Positions 16,978 to 26,673 of a stretch of DNA of 64,000 bases are shown piece after piece. The DNA lies in contig JBGAHT010000005.1 in assembly GCA_044226035.1 (NCBI GenBank), forward strand, positions 6,223-70,222, read 5' to 3'. Source of the stretch: Pseudoluteimonas sp044226035 (lineage in GTDB: Bacteria > Pseudomonadota > Gammaproteobacteria > Xanthomonadales > Xanthomonadaceae). Below the pieces are notes generated by a model. It did no database searches, was not told the origin of the DNA, and worked only from the letters and a program-made list of their open reading frames with translations. Positions within the stretch are counted from its first letter, which is position 1. Each line of letters starts with the position of its first letter. The translations under genes and the position numbers were made by a program.

Positions 16978-17793
16978 TCAGCGGTAGCGATTGATCTCGT
17001 CGCGCAAGGATTTGGCCGCGCTGGCCGCGGCATCGGCGTAGCCCGCGCCGTTCGACGCGTACAGGATCCCGCGCGAGGAATTGATCATCAGCCCGGTGCC
17101 GTCGGCGGTCTTGCCGTTCCTGACCACCGCCTCGACATCGCCGCCCTGCGCGCCGACGCCGGGGATCAGCAGCGGCATGTCGCCGACGATGCCGCGAATC
17201 GCCTTCAGTTCCTGCGGGAAGGTCGCGCCGACCACCAGCGCGCAATTTCCGTCCGCGTTCCAATCGTTCGCGATGGTGCGGGCGATGCGCTGGTAGAGGA
17301 ATTCACCGCCGACGTCGAGTTCCTGGAAGTCGCGCGCGCCGGGGTTGGAGGTGTGGCACAGGAACACGCAGCCGCGGTCGTCGCGCTGCAGGAACGGCGC
17401 GGCCGAATCGCGGCCCATGTACGGGTTCAGCGTCACCGCGTCGGCGCCGAAGCGGTCGAAGGCCTCGGCCGCGTATTGCTCCGCGGTGCTGCCGATGTCG
17501 CCGCGCTTGGCGTCGAGGATCACCGGCACGTCCGGGTGGTTCGCGGCGATGTGCGCGATCAGCCGCTGCAGCGCGGCCTCGCCGTCGTTGTGCGCGGCGA
17601 AGTAGGCGATCTGCGGCTTGAACGCGCAGGCGAACTCCGCGGTCGCGTCGGCGATGTCGCGGCAGAACGAGAACAGCGCATCGTCGTCGTCGACGAAGGC
17701 GTCGGGGAACTTCGCCGGATCCGGGTCGAGCCCGACGCAGACCAGCGAATCGGCCTGCCGCCAGCGATTGCGGAGTTTTTCGATGAAGGTCAT
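16978..17793 (-). CDS. pyrF: Orotidine 5'-phosphate decarboxylase, type 2
   Basis: PyrF decarboxylates OMP to UMP, the last step of de novo pyrimidine synthesis. The catalytic motif DAKRGDIGST lies at residues 94-103 (K96 and D99 in the Asp-Lys-Asp network), with GLDPDPAKFP near the N-terminus and the phosphate-binding LIPGVGAQGGD near the C-terminus. At 271 residues it belongs to the longer subfamily 2. It lies in a minus-strand pair with ettA, separated from it by a palindromic repeat. Confidence 0.95.
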   Translation of the reverse strand: MTFIEKLRNRWRQADSLVCVGLDPDPAKFPDAFVDDDDALFSFCRDIADATAEFACAFKPQIAYFAAHNDGEAALQRLIAHIAANHPDVPVILDAKRGDIGSTAEQYAAEAFDRFGADAVTLNPYMGRDSAAPFLQRDDRGCVFLCHTSNPGARDFQELDVGGEFLYQRIARTIANDWNADGNCALVVGATFPQELKAIRGIVGDMPLLIPGVGAQGGDVEAVVRNGKTADGTGLMINSSRGILYASNGAGYADAAASAAKSLRDEINRYR

Positions 17794-17808
17794 TCGTCCT
17801 CCGTTTTT

Positions 17809-17875
17809 GTAGGAGCGCTCTTGAGCGCGACCGCAGCATCGACAGCGCGCCGGTCGCGCCCGAGTGCGCTCCTAC
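17809..17875 (-). repeat. GTAGGAGCGC-type inverted repeat between pyrF and ettA
   Basis: Left arm 17809-17832 (GTAGGAGCGCTCTTGAGCGC...) and right arm 17851-17875 (CGGTCGCGCCCGAGTGCGCT..., ending CTAC) are inverted copies. The TAGGAGCGnnnT-AGC-GCGACCG pattern is a familiar dispersed repeat of Pseudomonas and xanthomonads. It lies just upstream of the pyrF start. Confidence 0.85.
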
Positions 17876-17890
17876 AGCGCTTGCAACGCC

Positions 17891-19549
<1,659 letters not shown>

Positions 19550-19621
19550 GGGGGCTCCGTGGAGGCGCGCGCGGGCGCCTGCGCCGGGCAGGGCCGCGAA
19601 AAGGGGTTCCGGGATCGGCGA

Positions 19622-19627
19622 ATTATA
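19622..19627 (-). promoter_or_regulatory. Candidate -10 box of ettA
   Basis: Read on the minus strand this is TATAAT, a perfect sigma-70 -10 in GC-rich sequence, 72 bases before the ettA ATG. A repeat begins immediately upstream, at 19630, where the -35 would lie, and no consensus -35 is visible. Confidence 0.5.
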
Positions 19628-19629
19628 AA

Positions 19630-19738
19630 GCCCTCTCCCATCGGGAGAGGGCTGGGGATGAGGGTTCGGGTGAAATCGCGCATCGTGAGCCATCGAACCC
19701 TCAGCCGGCGCTTCGCGCCACCTCCTCCCGGGGGAGTG
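19630..19738 (+). repeat. CCCTCTCCC-type double palindrome between ettA and glyA
   Basis: The first hairpin (19630-19652, 10-bp stem GCCCTCTCCC/GGGAGAGGGC) is followed by GGGATGAGGGTTCGGG. An inverted GAACCCTCAGCCGGCG...CCTCCTCCCGGGGGAG lies on the far side. Same family as 16860-16975. It lies between the divergent ettA and glyA starts. Confidence 0.85.
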
Positions 19739-19789
19739 GGGAACGGCCCGAGCTAAACTGGCAGCCCGACTCCACCCGGAACCAGCCGC

Positions 19790-21058
19790 ATGTACTCCCG
19801 CGCCGACCTGATCGCAGGCTTCGACCCCGAACTCGCGGCGGCCATCGCCGGCGAGAACCGCCGCCAGGAAGACCACGTCGAGCTGATCGCCTCCGAGAAC
19901 TACGCCAGCCCGCGGGTCATGGAGGCGCAGGGCAGCCAGCTCACCAACAAGTACGCCGAGGGCTACCCGGGCAAGCGCTACTACGGCGGTTGCGAGTTCG
20001 TGGACATCGCCGAGCAGCTCGCCATCGATCGCTGCAAGCAACTCTTCGGCGCCGACTACGCCAACGTGCAGCCGCATTCCGGCTCGCAGGCCAACCAGGC
20101 CGTGTACTTCGCCCTGCTGAACCCGGGCGACAGGATCCTCGGCATGTCGCTGGCGCACGGCGGCCACCTCACCCACGGCGCCAAGGTGAACGCCAGCGGC
20201 AAGCTGTTCGACGCGGCGCAGTACGGCGTGAACGATGCCGGCCTGATCGATTACGACGAGGTCGAGCGCCTCGCGCTGGAGCACAAGCCGAAGATGCTCG
20301 TCGCCGGGTTCTCCGCCTACTCGCAGGTGGTGGACTGGGCGCGGATGCGCGCCATCGCCGACAAGGTCGGCGCCTACCTGTTCGTGGACATGGCCCACGT
20401 CGCCGGCCTCGTCGCCGCCGGCGTGTACCCGAACCCGGTGCCGCACGCGCACATGGTCACCTCGACCACGCACAAGACCCTGCGCGGCCCGCGCGGCGGC
20501 ATCATCGTCGCCAGCCGCGAGGGCGCGGGCGAGCAGTTCGACGAGATCTGCAAGAAGCTGCAGTCGATCGTGTTCCCCGGCATCCAGGGCGGTCCGCTGA
20601 TGCACGTGATCGCGGCCAAGGCGGTGGCGTTCAAGGAAGCGCTGCAGCCGGAGTTCAAGGCCTACCAGCAGCAGGTGGTGAAGAACGCGCAGGCGATGGC
20701 GAACGCGATCATCGCGCGCGGCTACAAGATCGTGTCCGGCGGCACCCAGAACCACCTGATGCTGGTCGACATGATCGGCAAGCCGGTGTCCGGCAAGGAC
20801 GCGGAGGAGGCGCTGGGCAAGGCGCACATCACCGTGAACAAGAACGCCGTGCCGAACGATCCGCGCAAGCCGTTCGTGACCAGCGGCCTGCGCATCGGCA
20901 CGCCGGCGGTCACCACCCGCGGCTACAAGGAAGCCGATTGCGTGGCGCTGGCGAACTGGATCTGCGACGTGCTCGACGCACCGGAGGACGAGAACGTGAT
21001 CGCCGGCGTGCGCGCCAACGTCGAGAAGCAGTGCGCGCAGTTCCCAGTTTACGGATGA
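19790..21058 (+). CDS. glyA: Serine hydroxymethyltransferase
   Basis: GlyA interconverts serine plus tetrahydrofolate with glycine plus methylene-THF and is the main one-carbon source. It is a PLP fold type I enzyme with IASENYASPRVMEAQGS, YAEGYPGKRYYGG and the PLP lysine K229 in STTHKTLRGPRGG. Its 422 residues match the family. A TAAACT -10-like box lies 31 bases upstream. Its stop overlaps the next gene by ATGA. Confidence 0.97.
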   Translation: MYSRADLIAGFDPELAAAIAGENRRQEDHVELIASENYASPRVMEAQGSQLTNKYAEGYPGKRYYGGCEFVDIAEQLAIDRCKQLFGADYANVQPHSGSQANQAVYFALLNPGDRILGMSLAHGGHLTHGAKVNASGKLFDAAQYGVNDAGLIDYDEVERLALEHKPKMLVAGFSAYSQVVDWARMRAIADKVGAYLFVDMAHVAGLVAAGVYPNPVPHAHMVTSTTHKTLRGPRGGIIVASREGAGEQFDEICKKLQSIVFPGIQGGPLMHVIAAKAVAFKEALQPEFKAYQQQVVKNAQAMANAIIARGYKIVSGGTQNHLMLVDMIGKPVSGKDAEEALGKAHITVNKNAVPNDPRKPFVTSGLRIGTPAVTTRGYKEADCVALANWICDVLDAPEDENVIAGVRANVEKQCAQFPVYG

Positions 21059-21594
21059 TATTGCGCAGCATCATCGCGTGGGTTGTTCTTGCCGCCTCGA
21101 CACTTCTTGCCGGCTGTAAAACTACCGTGCCCGCTACGACTTCAGGAGGGGGGCTGCCTTCTTCCGCTATAACGTCAAATGACCCGGCTTTAGCAGGAAC
21201 AGGATGGGTTGCTAACCCTTGGGTTTGCCCGGAACCATCAATGCAACGAATTGATCCAGAGGCAGGTAAGGCGCGTGCGAATGGATGGCGCGAAGATATG
21301 TACCTCTATGGTCAGCCTGGTTATCAACCTCCACGGGTTTTGTTTCGCGCTCCGATTGCGGAGTATCCGAGGTCGATGGTTGAGAAAGGCTCTCCCGGCG
21401 AGGTCCTACTGCTACTGTTGATCGACGAGAATGGAAAAGTCGAACAAGCGGTGGTGGTTTGTTCGACGGATGATTCGTTTTCCAAAGTTGCTGTTTCTGC
21501 AGCAAAAAACAACCGCTACGCCCCCGCGATTTATGATGGGCGTGCGTTGAGAACTGCCGTATCTCTGCCGTACTCGTACAGGGTGTCTCCCTGA
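21055..21594 (+). CDS. Predicted lipoprotein with TonB C-terminal-like domain
   Basis: 179 residues starting at an ATG that overlaps the glyA stop. The signal peptide ends in lipobox LLAGC (C21). The C-terminal ~80 residues read YPRSMVEKGSPGEVLLLLLI...ENGKVEQAVVV...FSKVAVSAAKNNRYAPA, the pattern of TonB C-terminal domains (Pfam TonB_C) in non-canonical, membrane-anchored proteins. There is no N-terminal energy-transducing TonB helix or Pro-rich spacer, so a classical TonB role is unlikely. The gene is visibly richer in A/T and uses rarer codons (TTA, AGG, CGA) than its neighbours, suggesting transfer or weak selection. It overlaps nrdR by one base. Confidence 0.75.
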   Translation: MILRSIIAWVVLAASTLLAGCKTTVPATTSGGGLPSSAITSNDPALAGTGWVANPWVCPEPSMQRIDPEAGKARANGWREDMYLYGQPGYQPPRVLFRAPIAEYPRSMVEKGSPGEVLLLLLIDENGKVEQAVVVCSTDDSFSKVAVSAAKNNRYAPAIYDGRALRTAVSLPYSYRVSP

Positions 21595-22127
21595 TGCACT
21601 GCCCCTTCTGCCAGCACGTCGACACCAAGGTCATCGACTCGCGCGCGTCGGAAGACGGCGCGACGATCCGCCGCCGGCGCGAGTGCGAGGCCTGCGGCGA
21701 GCGGTTCTCCACGCTGGAAACGGTCGAACTCAAGCTGCCGGCGATCATCAAGGGCGACGGCCGGCGCGAGAACTTCGACGCGCGCAAGCTGCGCCTGAGC
21801 ATGGAACGCGCGCTGCACAAGCGCCCGGTGTCGGAGGAACAGCTCGAGGCCGCGATCCGCTCGGTGGTGCACCAGGTGCGGATGAGCGGCGAACGCGAAC
21901 TGCCGTCGCGCCGGATCGGCGATTTCGTGATGGCGGAGATGCGCAAGCTCGACCACGTCGGCTACGTGCGCTTCGCCTCGGTGTACCGCGCGTTCGAGGA
22001 CGTCGCCGATTTCCGCGAGGAAATCGAGAAGCTCGAGCGCGACCTGCCCGGCGACGGCCAGTTGCCGCTGCTCGGCGCGGACGTGGTGCCGTTCGACAAG
22101 AACGTCGATCGCGGCAAGAAACGATGA
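21594..22127 (+). CDS. nrdR: Transcriptional repressor NrdR
   Basis: NrdR senses ATP/dATP and represses ribonucleotide reductase operons at NrdR boxes. It has the N-terminal zinc ribbon with C3, C6, C31 and C34, followed by the ATP-cone (LPAIIKGDGRRENFDARKLRLSMERAL). Its 177 residues include a normal core plus a slightly longer tail. TGATG overlap with the upstream lipoprotein gene. Usual partner of ribD in proteobacteria. No NrdR boxes were seen in the window. Confidence 0.96.
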   Translation: MHCPFCQHVDTKVIDSRASEDGATIRRRRECEACGERFSTLETVELKLPAIIKGDGRRENFDARKLRLSMERALHKRPVSEEQLEAAIRSVVHQVRMSGERELPSRRIGDFVMAEMRKLDHVGYVRFASVYRAFEDVADFREEIEKLERDLPGDGQLPLLGADVVPFDKNVDRGKKR

Positions 22128-22285
22128 AGGGCGGGAACCGGGAACGGGGAACCGGAAACCGGGAATGCAATCGTGGGACTGACAGGTTCGCCATCCCTGG
22201 AGTGCGTGCTCCCAGATGACATCCAACGACAACAACGCGAGTGCCCCGGTTTTGCCCGGTCCCCGCCCCCCGGTCCCCGGTCCCT
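22128..22285 (+). repeat. GGGAACCGGGAAC-type inverted repeat over the ribD start
   Basis: The left arm (22128-22166) begins directly after the nrdR stop with GGGCGGGAACCGGGAACGGG. The right arm (about 22244-22285) has CCCGGT/CCCCGGTCCCC units within the ribD frame. Some 75 bases separate them, including the ribD start. Related to 8304-8420. Confidence 0.8.
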
Positions 22286-23379
22286 GCTTCACCGCCACCG
22301 ACCACGCGATGATGGCGCGCGCGCTGCGCCTCGCCGAACGCGGCGCGTACACGACCAAGCCGAACCCGATGGTCGGTTGCGTGATCGCGCGCGGCGACGA
22401 GGTCGTCGGCGAGGGCTGGCACCAGAAGCAGGGTGGGCCGCACGCCGAGGTCTTCGCGCTGCAAGCCGCCGGCGAACGCGCGCGCGGCGCCACCGCCTAC
22501 GTCACGCTGGAACCGTGTTCGCACACCGGCAGCACCCCGCCGTGCGCGGATGCGCTGGTCGCGGCGGGCATCGCGCGCGTGGTCGCGGCGACGGGCGATC
22601 CCAACCCGCGGGTGGCCGGAAGCGGTTTCGCCAAACTGCGGGCCGCGGGCATCGCGGTCGAATCCGGGCTGATGGAAGGGCAGGCGCGCGAACAGAACCG
22701 CGGCTTCCTCTCGCGCATCGAACGCGGGCGGCCGTGGTTGCGGGTCAAGCTCGCGAGCAGCATCGACGGGCGCAGCGCGATGGCCAGCGGCGATTCGAAA
22801 TGGATCAGCGGCGAGGCCTCGCGCCGCGACGTGCAGCACTGGCGCGCGCGTTCCGGCGCGATCCTCACCGGCGCGGGCACGGTGCTGAGCGACGACCCGC
22901 ACCTCACCGTGCGCCTCGGCGACGACACCGCGTTCGTCCCGCCGCTGCGCGTGGTGCTCGATCCGGGCCTGGCCACCGTCGCGCGCGGGCACGTGCGCGA
23001 AGGCGGCGCGCCGACGCTGTACCTGCACGCGCCCGACGCCAAGCCGCCGCGCGACATGGGCGCCGAACACGTCGCGGTGCCGGTGCGGGGCGGGCGTTTC
23101 GACCTGGCCGCGGTGCTGCGCCTGCTCGGCGAGCGCGGCGTCAACGAGGCGCAGGTCGAGGCCGGCGCGACGCTGGCCGGGGCGTTCCTCGCCGACGGGC
23201 TGGTCGACGAGTTGCTGCTGTACGTCGCGCCGGTGATGCTGGGCGAACGCGCGCGCCCGCTGTTCGAGGGTTTGCACATCGACGCGATGACCGAGCGCCT
23301 GCGCATGCGCACCGTCGAAAGCCGCCGCATCGGCGACGACGTGCGCGTGCTGCTGCGGCCGGAGCCGTCGCCGGCGTGA
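22216..23379 (+). CDS. ribD: Bifunctional riboflavin deaminase/reductase RibD
   Basis: RibD performs the second and third steps of riboflavin synthesis from the GTP cyclohydrolase II product. The N-terminal cytidine-deaminase-like domain has zinc ligands H76 (HAE) with E78, and C101/C110 (PCSHTGSTPPC). The C-terminal NADPH reductase domain starts near RPWLRVKLASSIDGR. The first ~24 residues (VLPGPRPPVPGP) are repeat-encoded and precede the native CFTATDHAMMARAL. The start is therefore uncertain, and the repeat may have supplied a new N-terminus. It lies upstream of, and outside, the FMN riboswitch unit. Confidence 0.93.
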   Translation: MTSNDNNASAPVLPGPRPPVPGPCFTATDHAMMARALRLAERGAYTTKPNPMVGCVIARGDEVVGEGWHQKQGGPHAEVFALQAAGERARGATAYVTLEPCSHTGSTPPCADALVAAGIARVVAATGDPNPRVAGSGFAKLRAAGIAVESGLMEGQAREQNRGFLSRIERGRPWLRVKLASSIDGRSAMASGDSKWISGEASRRDVQHWRARSGAILTGAGTVLSDDPHLTVRLGDDTAFVPPLRVVLDPGLATVARGHVREGGAPTLYLHAPDAKPPRDMGAEHVAVPVRGGRFDLAAVLRLLGERGVNEAQVEAGATLAGAFLADGLVDELLLYVAPVMLGERARPLFEGLHIDAMTERLRMRTVESRRIGDDVRVLLRPEPSPA

Positions 23380-24164
23380 CCGCCGTGCAGTTCCGCGACC
23401 ACTTCTCCGCGGTCGCGGCGCAGTACGCGCAGGCGCGGCCGGACTATCCGCTAGCGCTGTTCGACTGGATCGCCTCGATCGCGCCGGCGCGGGATCGATG
23501 CTGGGAAGCCGGCTGCGGCAGCGGGCAGGCGAGCCGCGGCCTCGCGCGGGTGTTCGCGCGCGTGCACGCCACCGACCCGAGCGCGGCGCAGATCGGCAAC
23601 GCCCGCGGGCCGGCGAATGTGGATTTCGCGGTCGAGCCGGGCGAGGCCTGCTCGCTCGCCGACGCCAGCGCCGACGCGGCCTGCGTCGCGCAGGCGCTGC
23701 ACTGGTTCGAGCTGCCGCGCTTCTTCGCCGAATGCGAACGCGTGCTGCGCCCCGGCGGCGTGCTCGTGGCCTGGGGCTACCAGGACATCGAACTCGACGC
23801 CGACATCGCCGACGCCAACGCCGCGCTGCAGGCGAGGATCCGCGACGACTGGCCGCCGGAACGGCGCTTCATCGACGAAGGCTATGCGTCGTTCGATTTC
23901 CCGTTCGAACCCATCGCCGCGCCCGCGTTCGAATTGCGCGCGGAATGGACCCTGCCGCGCCTGCTCGGCTATTTCTCCAGCTATTCGGCGAGCAAGCGCC
24001 ACCGCGAACGCCGCGGCGAGGATCCGGTCGCGCTGCACGCCGAAGCGCTGGCCGCGGCGTGGGGCGACCCGCTGCGCGAGCGCACGGTGCGCTGGCCGCT
24101 GTTCGTGCACGCGCGCAGGAAGCCCGCCGGGGCGGCGGCGCCCGGCTGCGCGAAACGGGACTGA
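23376..24164 (+). CDS. Class I SAM-dependent methyltransferase
   Basis: 262 residues, GTG start overlapping the ribD stop. SAM motif I is CWEAGCGSGQASRGLA, followed by an acidic position (HATDPS) and the post-motif LRPGGVLVAWGY, typical of type-11 methyltransferases (UbiE/BioC/YcgJ-like). The N-terminus FRDHFSAVAAQYAQARPDYP is the characteristic pre-SAM segment of small-molecule methyltransferases. The substrate cannot be inferred; the ribD overlap suggests co-transcription, not necessarily a riboflavin role. Confidence 0.85.
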   Translation: MTAVQFRDHFSAVAAQYAQARPDYPLALFDWIASIAPARDRCWEAGCGSGQASRGLARVFARVHATDPSAAQIGNARGPANVDFAVEPGEACSLADASADAACVAQALHWFELPRFFAECERVLRPGGVLVAWGYQDIELDADIADANAALQARIRDDWPPERRFIDEGYASFDFPFEPIAAPAFELRAEWTLPRLLGYFSSYSASKRHRERRGEDPVALHAEALAAAWGDPLRERTVRWPLFVHARRKPAGAAAPGCAKRD

Positions 24165-24202
24165 CTAGGGCGCGGCCCGGCGAAGGGCAAATCGGCCGCG
24201 GA

Positions 24203-24211
24203 TGCTAGAAT
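24203..24211 (+). promoter_or_regulatory. Extended -10 promoter of the riboflavin operon
   Basis: TGCTAGAAT is an extended -10 (TGn + TAGAAT) placed about 34 bases upstream of the riboswitch 5' end, a normal distance for its transcription start. No clear -35 is visible, as expected for an extended -10 promoter. Confidence 0.55.
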
Positions 24212-24244
24212 GCGCCGCCGGTATCCCGGCACCACAACTCGAAA

Positions 24245-24394
24245 CGTCTTCAGGGCGGGGTGCGATTCCCCACCGGCGGTAGGCGCGAGGATCCTCGCGC
24301 GAGCCCGCGAGCGCCGCCATCCGCCACGGGTGGCGGGTCAGCAGATCCGGTCCGATGCCGGAGCCGACGGTCACAGTCCGGATGAAAGAAGACC
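24245..24394 (+). promoter_or_regulatory. FMN riboswitch (RFN element)
   Basis: The conserved RFN blocks appear in order: GTCTTCAGGGCGGGGTG, ATTCCCCACCGGCGGT, GCCCGCGAGCG, GGTCAGCAGATCCGGT, GCCGGAGCCGACGGTC and AGTCCGGATGAAAGAAG. The P1 stem pairs GTCTTC (24246-24251) with GAAGAC (24388-24393). It binds FMN and represses the downstream gene. A GC-rich hairpin (about 24398-24420) follows without a T-run, and the ribE start lies 71 bases after P1, so control of translation initiation is more likely than an intrinsic terminator. Confidence 0.97.
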
Positions 24395-24464
24395 GCCGCG
24401 CACCCTTCCGGGTTGCGCCCGCGCCGCCCTGTCTGCGTTCGAACCATGCGAGGGCAGGACCGTC

Positions 24465-25064
24465 ATGTTCACCGGATTGATCGAAGGCGTCGGCACGTTG
24501 GCCGCGCGAGAAGCCCGCGGCGGCGACGCGCGCCTGCGCATCGGCGTCGGCACGCTGCCATTCGACAACGTGCAGCTGGGCGAAAGCATTTCGGTCAACG
24601 GAACCTGCCTGACCGTGGTCGCGTTCGACGAAACCGGCTTCGAGGCCGATGCCTCGAACGAAACGCTGGCGCTGACCACGCTGGGCGCGCTGCCGGTCGG
24701 GCGCGCGCTCAACCTCGAGCGCGCGATGCGGCCCGGCGACCGCCTCGGCGGGCACCTGGTCAGCGGCCACGTCGACGGCGTCGGCACCGTGCGCGCGACG
24801 CGCGACGACGCGCGCGCGCAGCGCTGGTCGTTCGCCGCGCCAGCGCCGCTGCGGCGCTACATCGCGGCGAAAGGCTCGATTTGCGTCGATGGCGTCAGCC
24901 TGACCGTGAACGCGGTCGATGGCGAGGGCTTCGAGGTCGCGCTGGTGCCGCACACGCTGGCGCACACCGCGTTCGGCGCCACGTCCGTCGGCGACGACGT
25001 CAACCTCGAGGTCGACCTGGTCGCGCGTTACGTCGAACGACTGCTGCAGGAACGCAACGCATGA
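24465..25064 (+). CDS. ribE: Riboflavin synthase, alpha chain
   Basis: Riboflavin synthase dismutates two 6,7-dimethyl-8-ribityllumazines to riboflavin. The start MFTGLIEGVGTL is canonical. The two lumazine-binding repeats each carry the SVNGTCLTV/ SICVDGVSLTVN pattern and GGHLVSGHVDGVG. Its 199 residues fit the family. First gene under the FMN riboswitch; ATGA overlap with ribBA. Confidence 0.97.
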   Translation: MFTGLIEGVGTLAAREARGGDARLRIGVGTLPFDNVQLGESISVNGTCLTVVAFDETGFEADASNETLALTTLGALPVGRALNLERAMRPGDRLGGHLVSGHVDGVGTVRATRDDARAQRWSFAAPAPLRRYIAAKGSICVDGVSLTVNAVDGEGFEVALVPHTLAHTAFGATSVGDDVNLEVDLVARYVERLLQERNA

Positions 25065-26176
25065 GCTTCGCATCCATCCCCGAACTGCTCGAGGAACTGC
25101 GCGCCGGGCGCATGGTCGTGATCGTCGACGACGAGGACCGCGAGAACGAGGGCGACCTGATCATGGCCGCGGAGCTGGTCAAGCCCTCCGACATCAATTT
25201 CATGGTCACGCACGCGCGCGGCCTGGTGTGCCTGTCGCTGACCCGCGAGCGCTGCCGCCAGCTCGGGCTGCCGCCGATGGTGCGCGACAACACCTCGCCG
25301 CACGGCACCAACTTCACCGTGTCGATCGAGGCCGCCGAAGGCGTGACCACCGGCATCAGCGCCTACGACCGCGCGCACACCGTGCGCACCGCGGTGCGTC
25401 CGGACGCGAAGCCGCAGGACCTGTCGCAGCCGGGGCACATCTTCCCGCTGCAGGCGCAGCCCGGAGGCGTGCTCAACCGCGCCGGCCACACCGAGGCCGC
25501 GAGCGACCTCGCGCTGCTCGCCGGGTTCGAGCCGGCCGGCGTGCTGGTGGAGATCCTCAACCCCGACGGTTCGATGGCGCGGCGCGCGCAGCTCGAGGAC
25601 TTCGCGCGCGAGCACGGCCTGAAGATCGGTTCGATCGAGGATTTGATCCGCCATCGCCTCGCCACCGAGCACACCATCGAGCGCGTGGACGAGCGCACGG
25701 TCGAGACCGCGCACGGGCCGTTCCTGCTGCGCACCTACCGCGACCGCATCGGCCACGGCCTGCATTTCGCCCTGCTGCGCGGCGAGGCCGACGCCTCGGC
25801 GCCGACGCTGGTGCGCGTGCACATGCAGAACGTGCTGTCGGACGCGCTGCACTGGCGGCGCGCGGATTTCGGCCCGGCGACCGACGAGGTGCTGGCCGCG
25901 ATCGCGCGCGAAGGCCGCGGCGCGCTGGTCGTGCTCGGCGCGGAGCCCGGCGTCGAGGCGCTGCTCGCGCGCCTGCACGAGGCGCACGCCGAGGCGCCGA
26001 CGGCGACCGCGCCGCGCGGCGCGCTGGCCGACTGGCGGCGCAACGGCGCCGGCAGCCAGATCCTCGCCGAACTGGGCCTGGGCAAGCTGCGCGTGATCGG
26101 CACCCCGCGCCGCCAGGTCGGGCTCGGCGGCTTCGGCCTCGAGGTCGTGGAATACCTCGAACTGCCGCCGCGTTAG
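25061..26176 (+). CDS. ribB: 3,4-dihydroxy-2-butanone 4-phosphate synthase with degenerate GTP cyclohydrolase II domain
   Basis: The N-terminal ~205 residues are complete RibB: DDEDRENEGDLIMAAE, the HGTNFTVSIEA and the HTEAASDLALLAGF motifs for ribulose-5-phosphate conversion. The C-terminal ~165 residues align by position with RibA but lack the zinc cysteines and GDVFGSxRCDC-type motif; the corresponding stretch reads MQNVLSDALHWRRADFGPAT. It is therefore probably RibBX-like: RibB active, RibA domain inactive or regulatory. A separate ribA would be needed elsewhere. Overlaps ribE; ribH follows after 29 bases. Confidence 0.92.
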   Translation: MSFASIPELLEELRAGRMVVIVDDEDRENEGDLIMAAELVKPSDINFMVTHARGLVCLSLTRERCRQLGLPPMVRDNTSPHGTNFTVSIEAAEGVTTGISAYDRAHTVRTAVRPDAKPQDLSQPGHIFPLQAQPGGVLNRAGHTEAASDLALLAGFEPAGVLVEILNPDGSMARRAQLEDFAREHGLKIGSIEDLIRHRLATEHTIERVDERTVETAHGPFLLRTYRDRIGHGLHFALLRGEADASAPTLVRVHMQNVLSDALHWRRADFGPATDEVLAAIAREGRGALVVLGAEPGVEALLARLHEAHAEAPTATAPRGALADWRRNGAGSQILAELGLGKLRVIGTPRRQVGLGGFGLEVVEYLELPPR

Positions 26177-26205
26177 ACTGGCGGCCCGCCGCGACGACCC
26201 CGACC

Positions 26206-26673
26206 ATGCCGCATTACGAAGGCGACCTGCGTGCCCGCGACGGCGCGCGCTTCGCGATCCTCGCCAGCCGCTGGAACCCGCGCATCACCGATGCGCTGGT
26301 CGCCGGCGCGCGCAAGGCCTTCGCCGACCACGGCGTGGCCGAAGGCGTGGTCGACGTGGTGCGCGTGCCCGGCGCCTGGGAACTGCCGCTGGCCGCGGCC
26401 AGGCTCGCCGCCGCGCGTTCGCACGTGGCCATCGTCGCGCTCGGCTGCGTCGTTCGCGGCGACACCCGCCATTACGAACAGGTCGCGGACGATTGCGCCG
26501 ACGGGCTGATGCGGGTCGCGCTCGACCATGGCGTGCCGGTGGCCAACGGCGTGCTCGCGGTCGAAGTGCACGAGGACGCGGAAAAACGCGCCGGCGGCAG
26601 CCATGGCAACAAGGGCGAGGAAGCCGCGCTGGTGGCGATCGAGATGGCGAACCTGCTGGAGCGATTGGCATGA
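26206..26673 (+). CDS. ribH: 6,7-dimethyl-8-ribityllumazine synthase
   Basis: RibH condenses the RibB and RibD-pathway products to lumazine, the substrate of RibE. It has RWNPRITDALVAGA, the VPGAWELPLAAARLA substrate loop, the GCVVRGDTRHYEQV and the later GVLAVEVHEDAEKRAGG (usual VLTTENxEQAxxRAG). At 155 residues it is of normal length. Overlaps nusB by ATGA. Confidence 0.95.
   Translation: MPHYEGDLRARDGARFAILASRWNPRITDALVAGARKAFADHGVAEGVVDVVRVPGAWELPLAAARLAAARSHVAIVALGCVVRGDTRHYEQVADDCADGLMRVALDHGVPVANGVLAVEVHEDAEKRAGGSHGNKGEEAALVAIEMANLLERLA

Noticed and set aside
24398..24420. Intrinsic terminator after the FMN aptamer
   Set aside because: A GC-rich hairpin can form, but no T-run follows, so a Rho-independent terminator is not supported.
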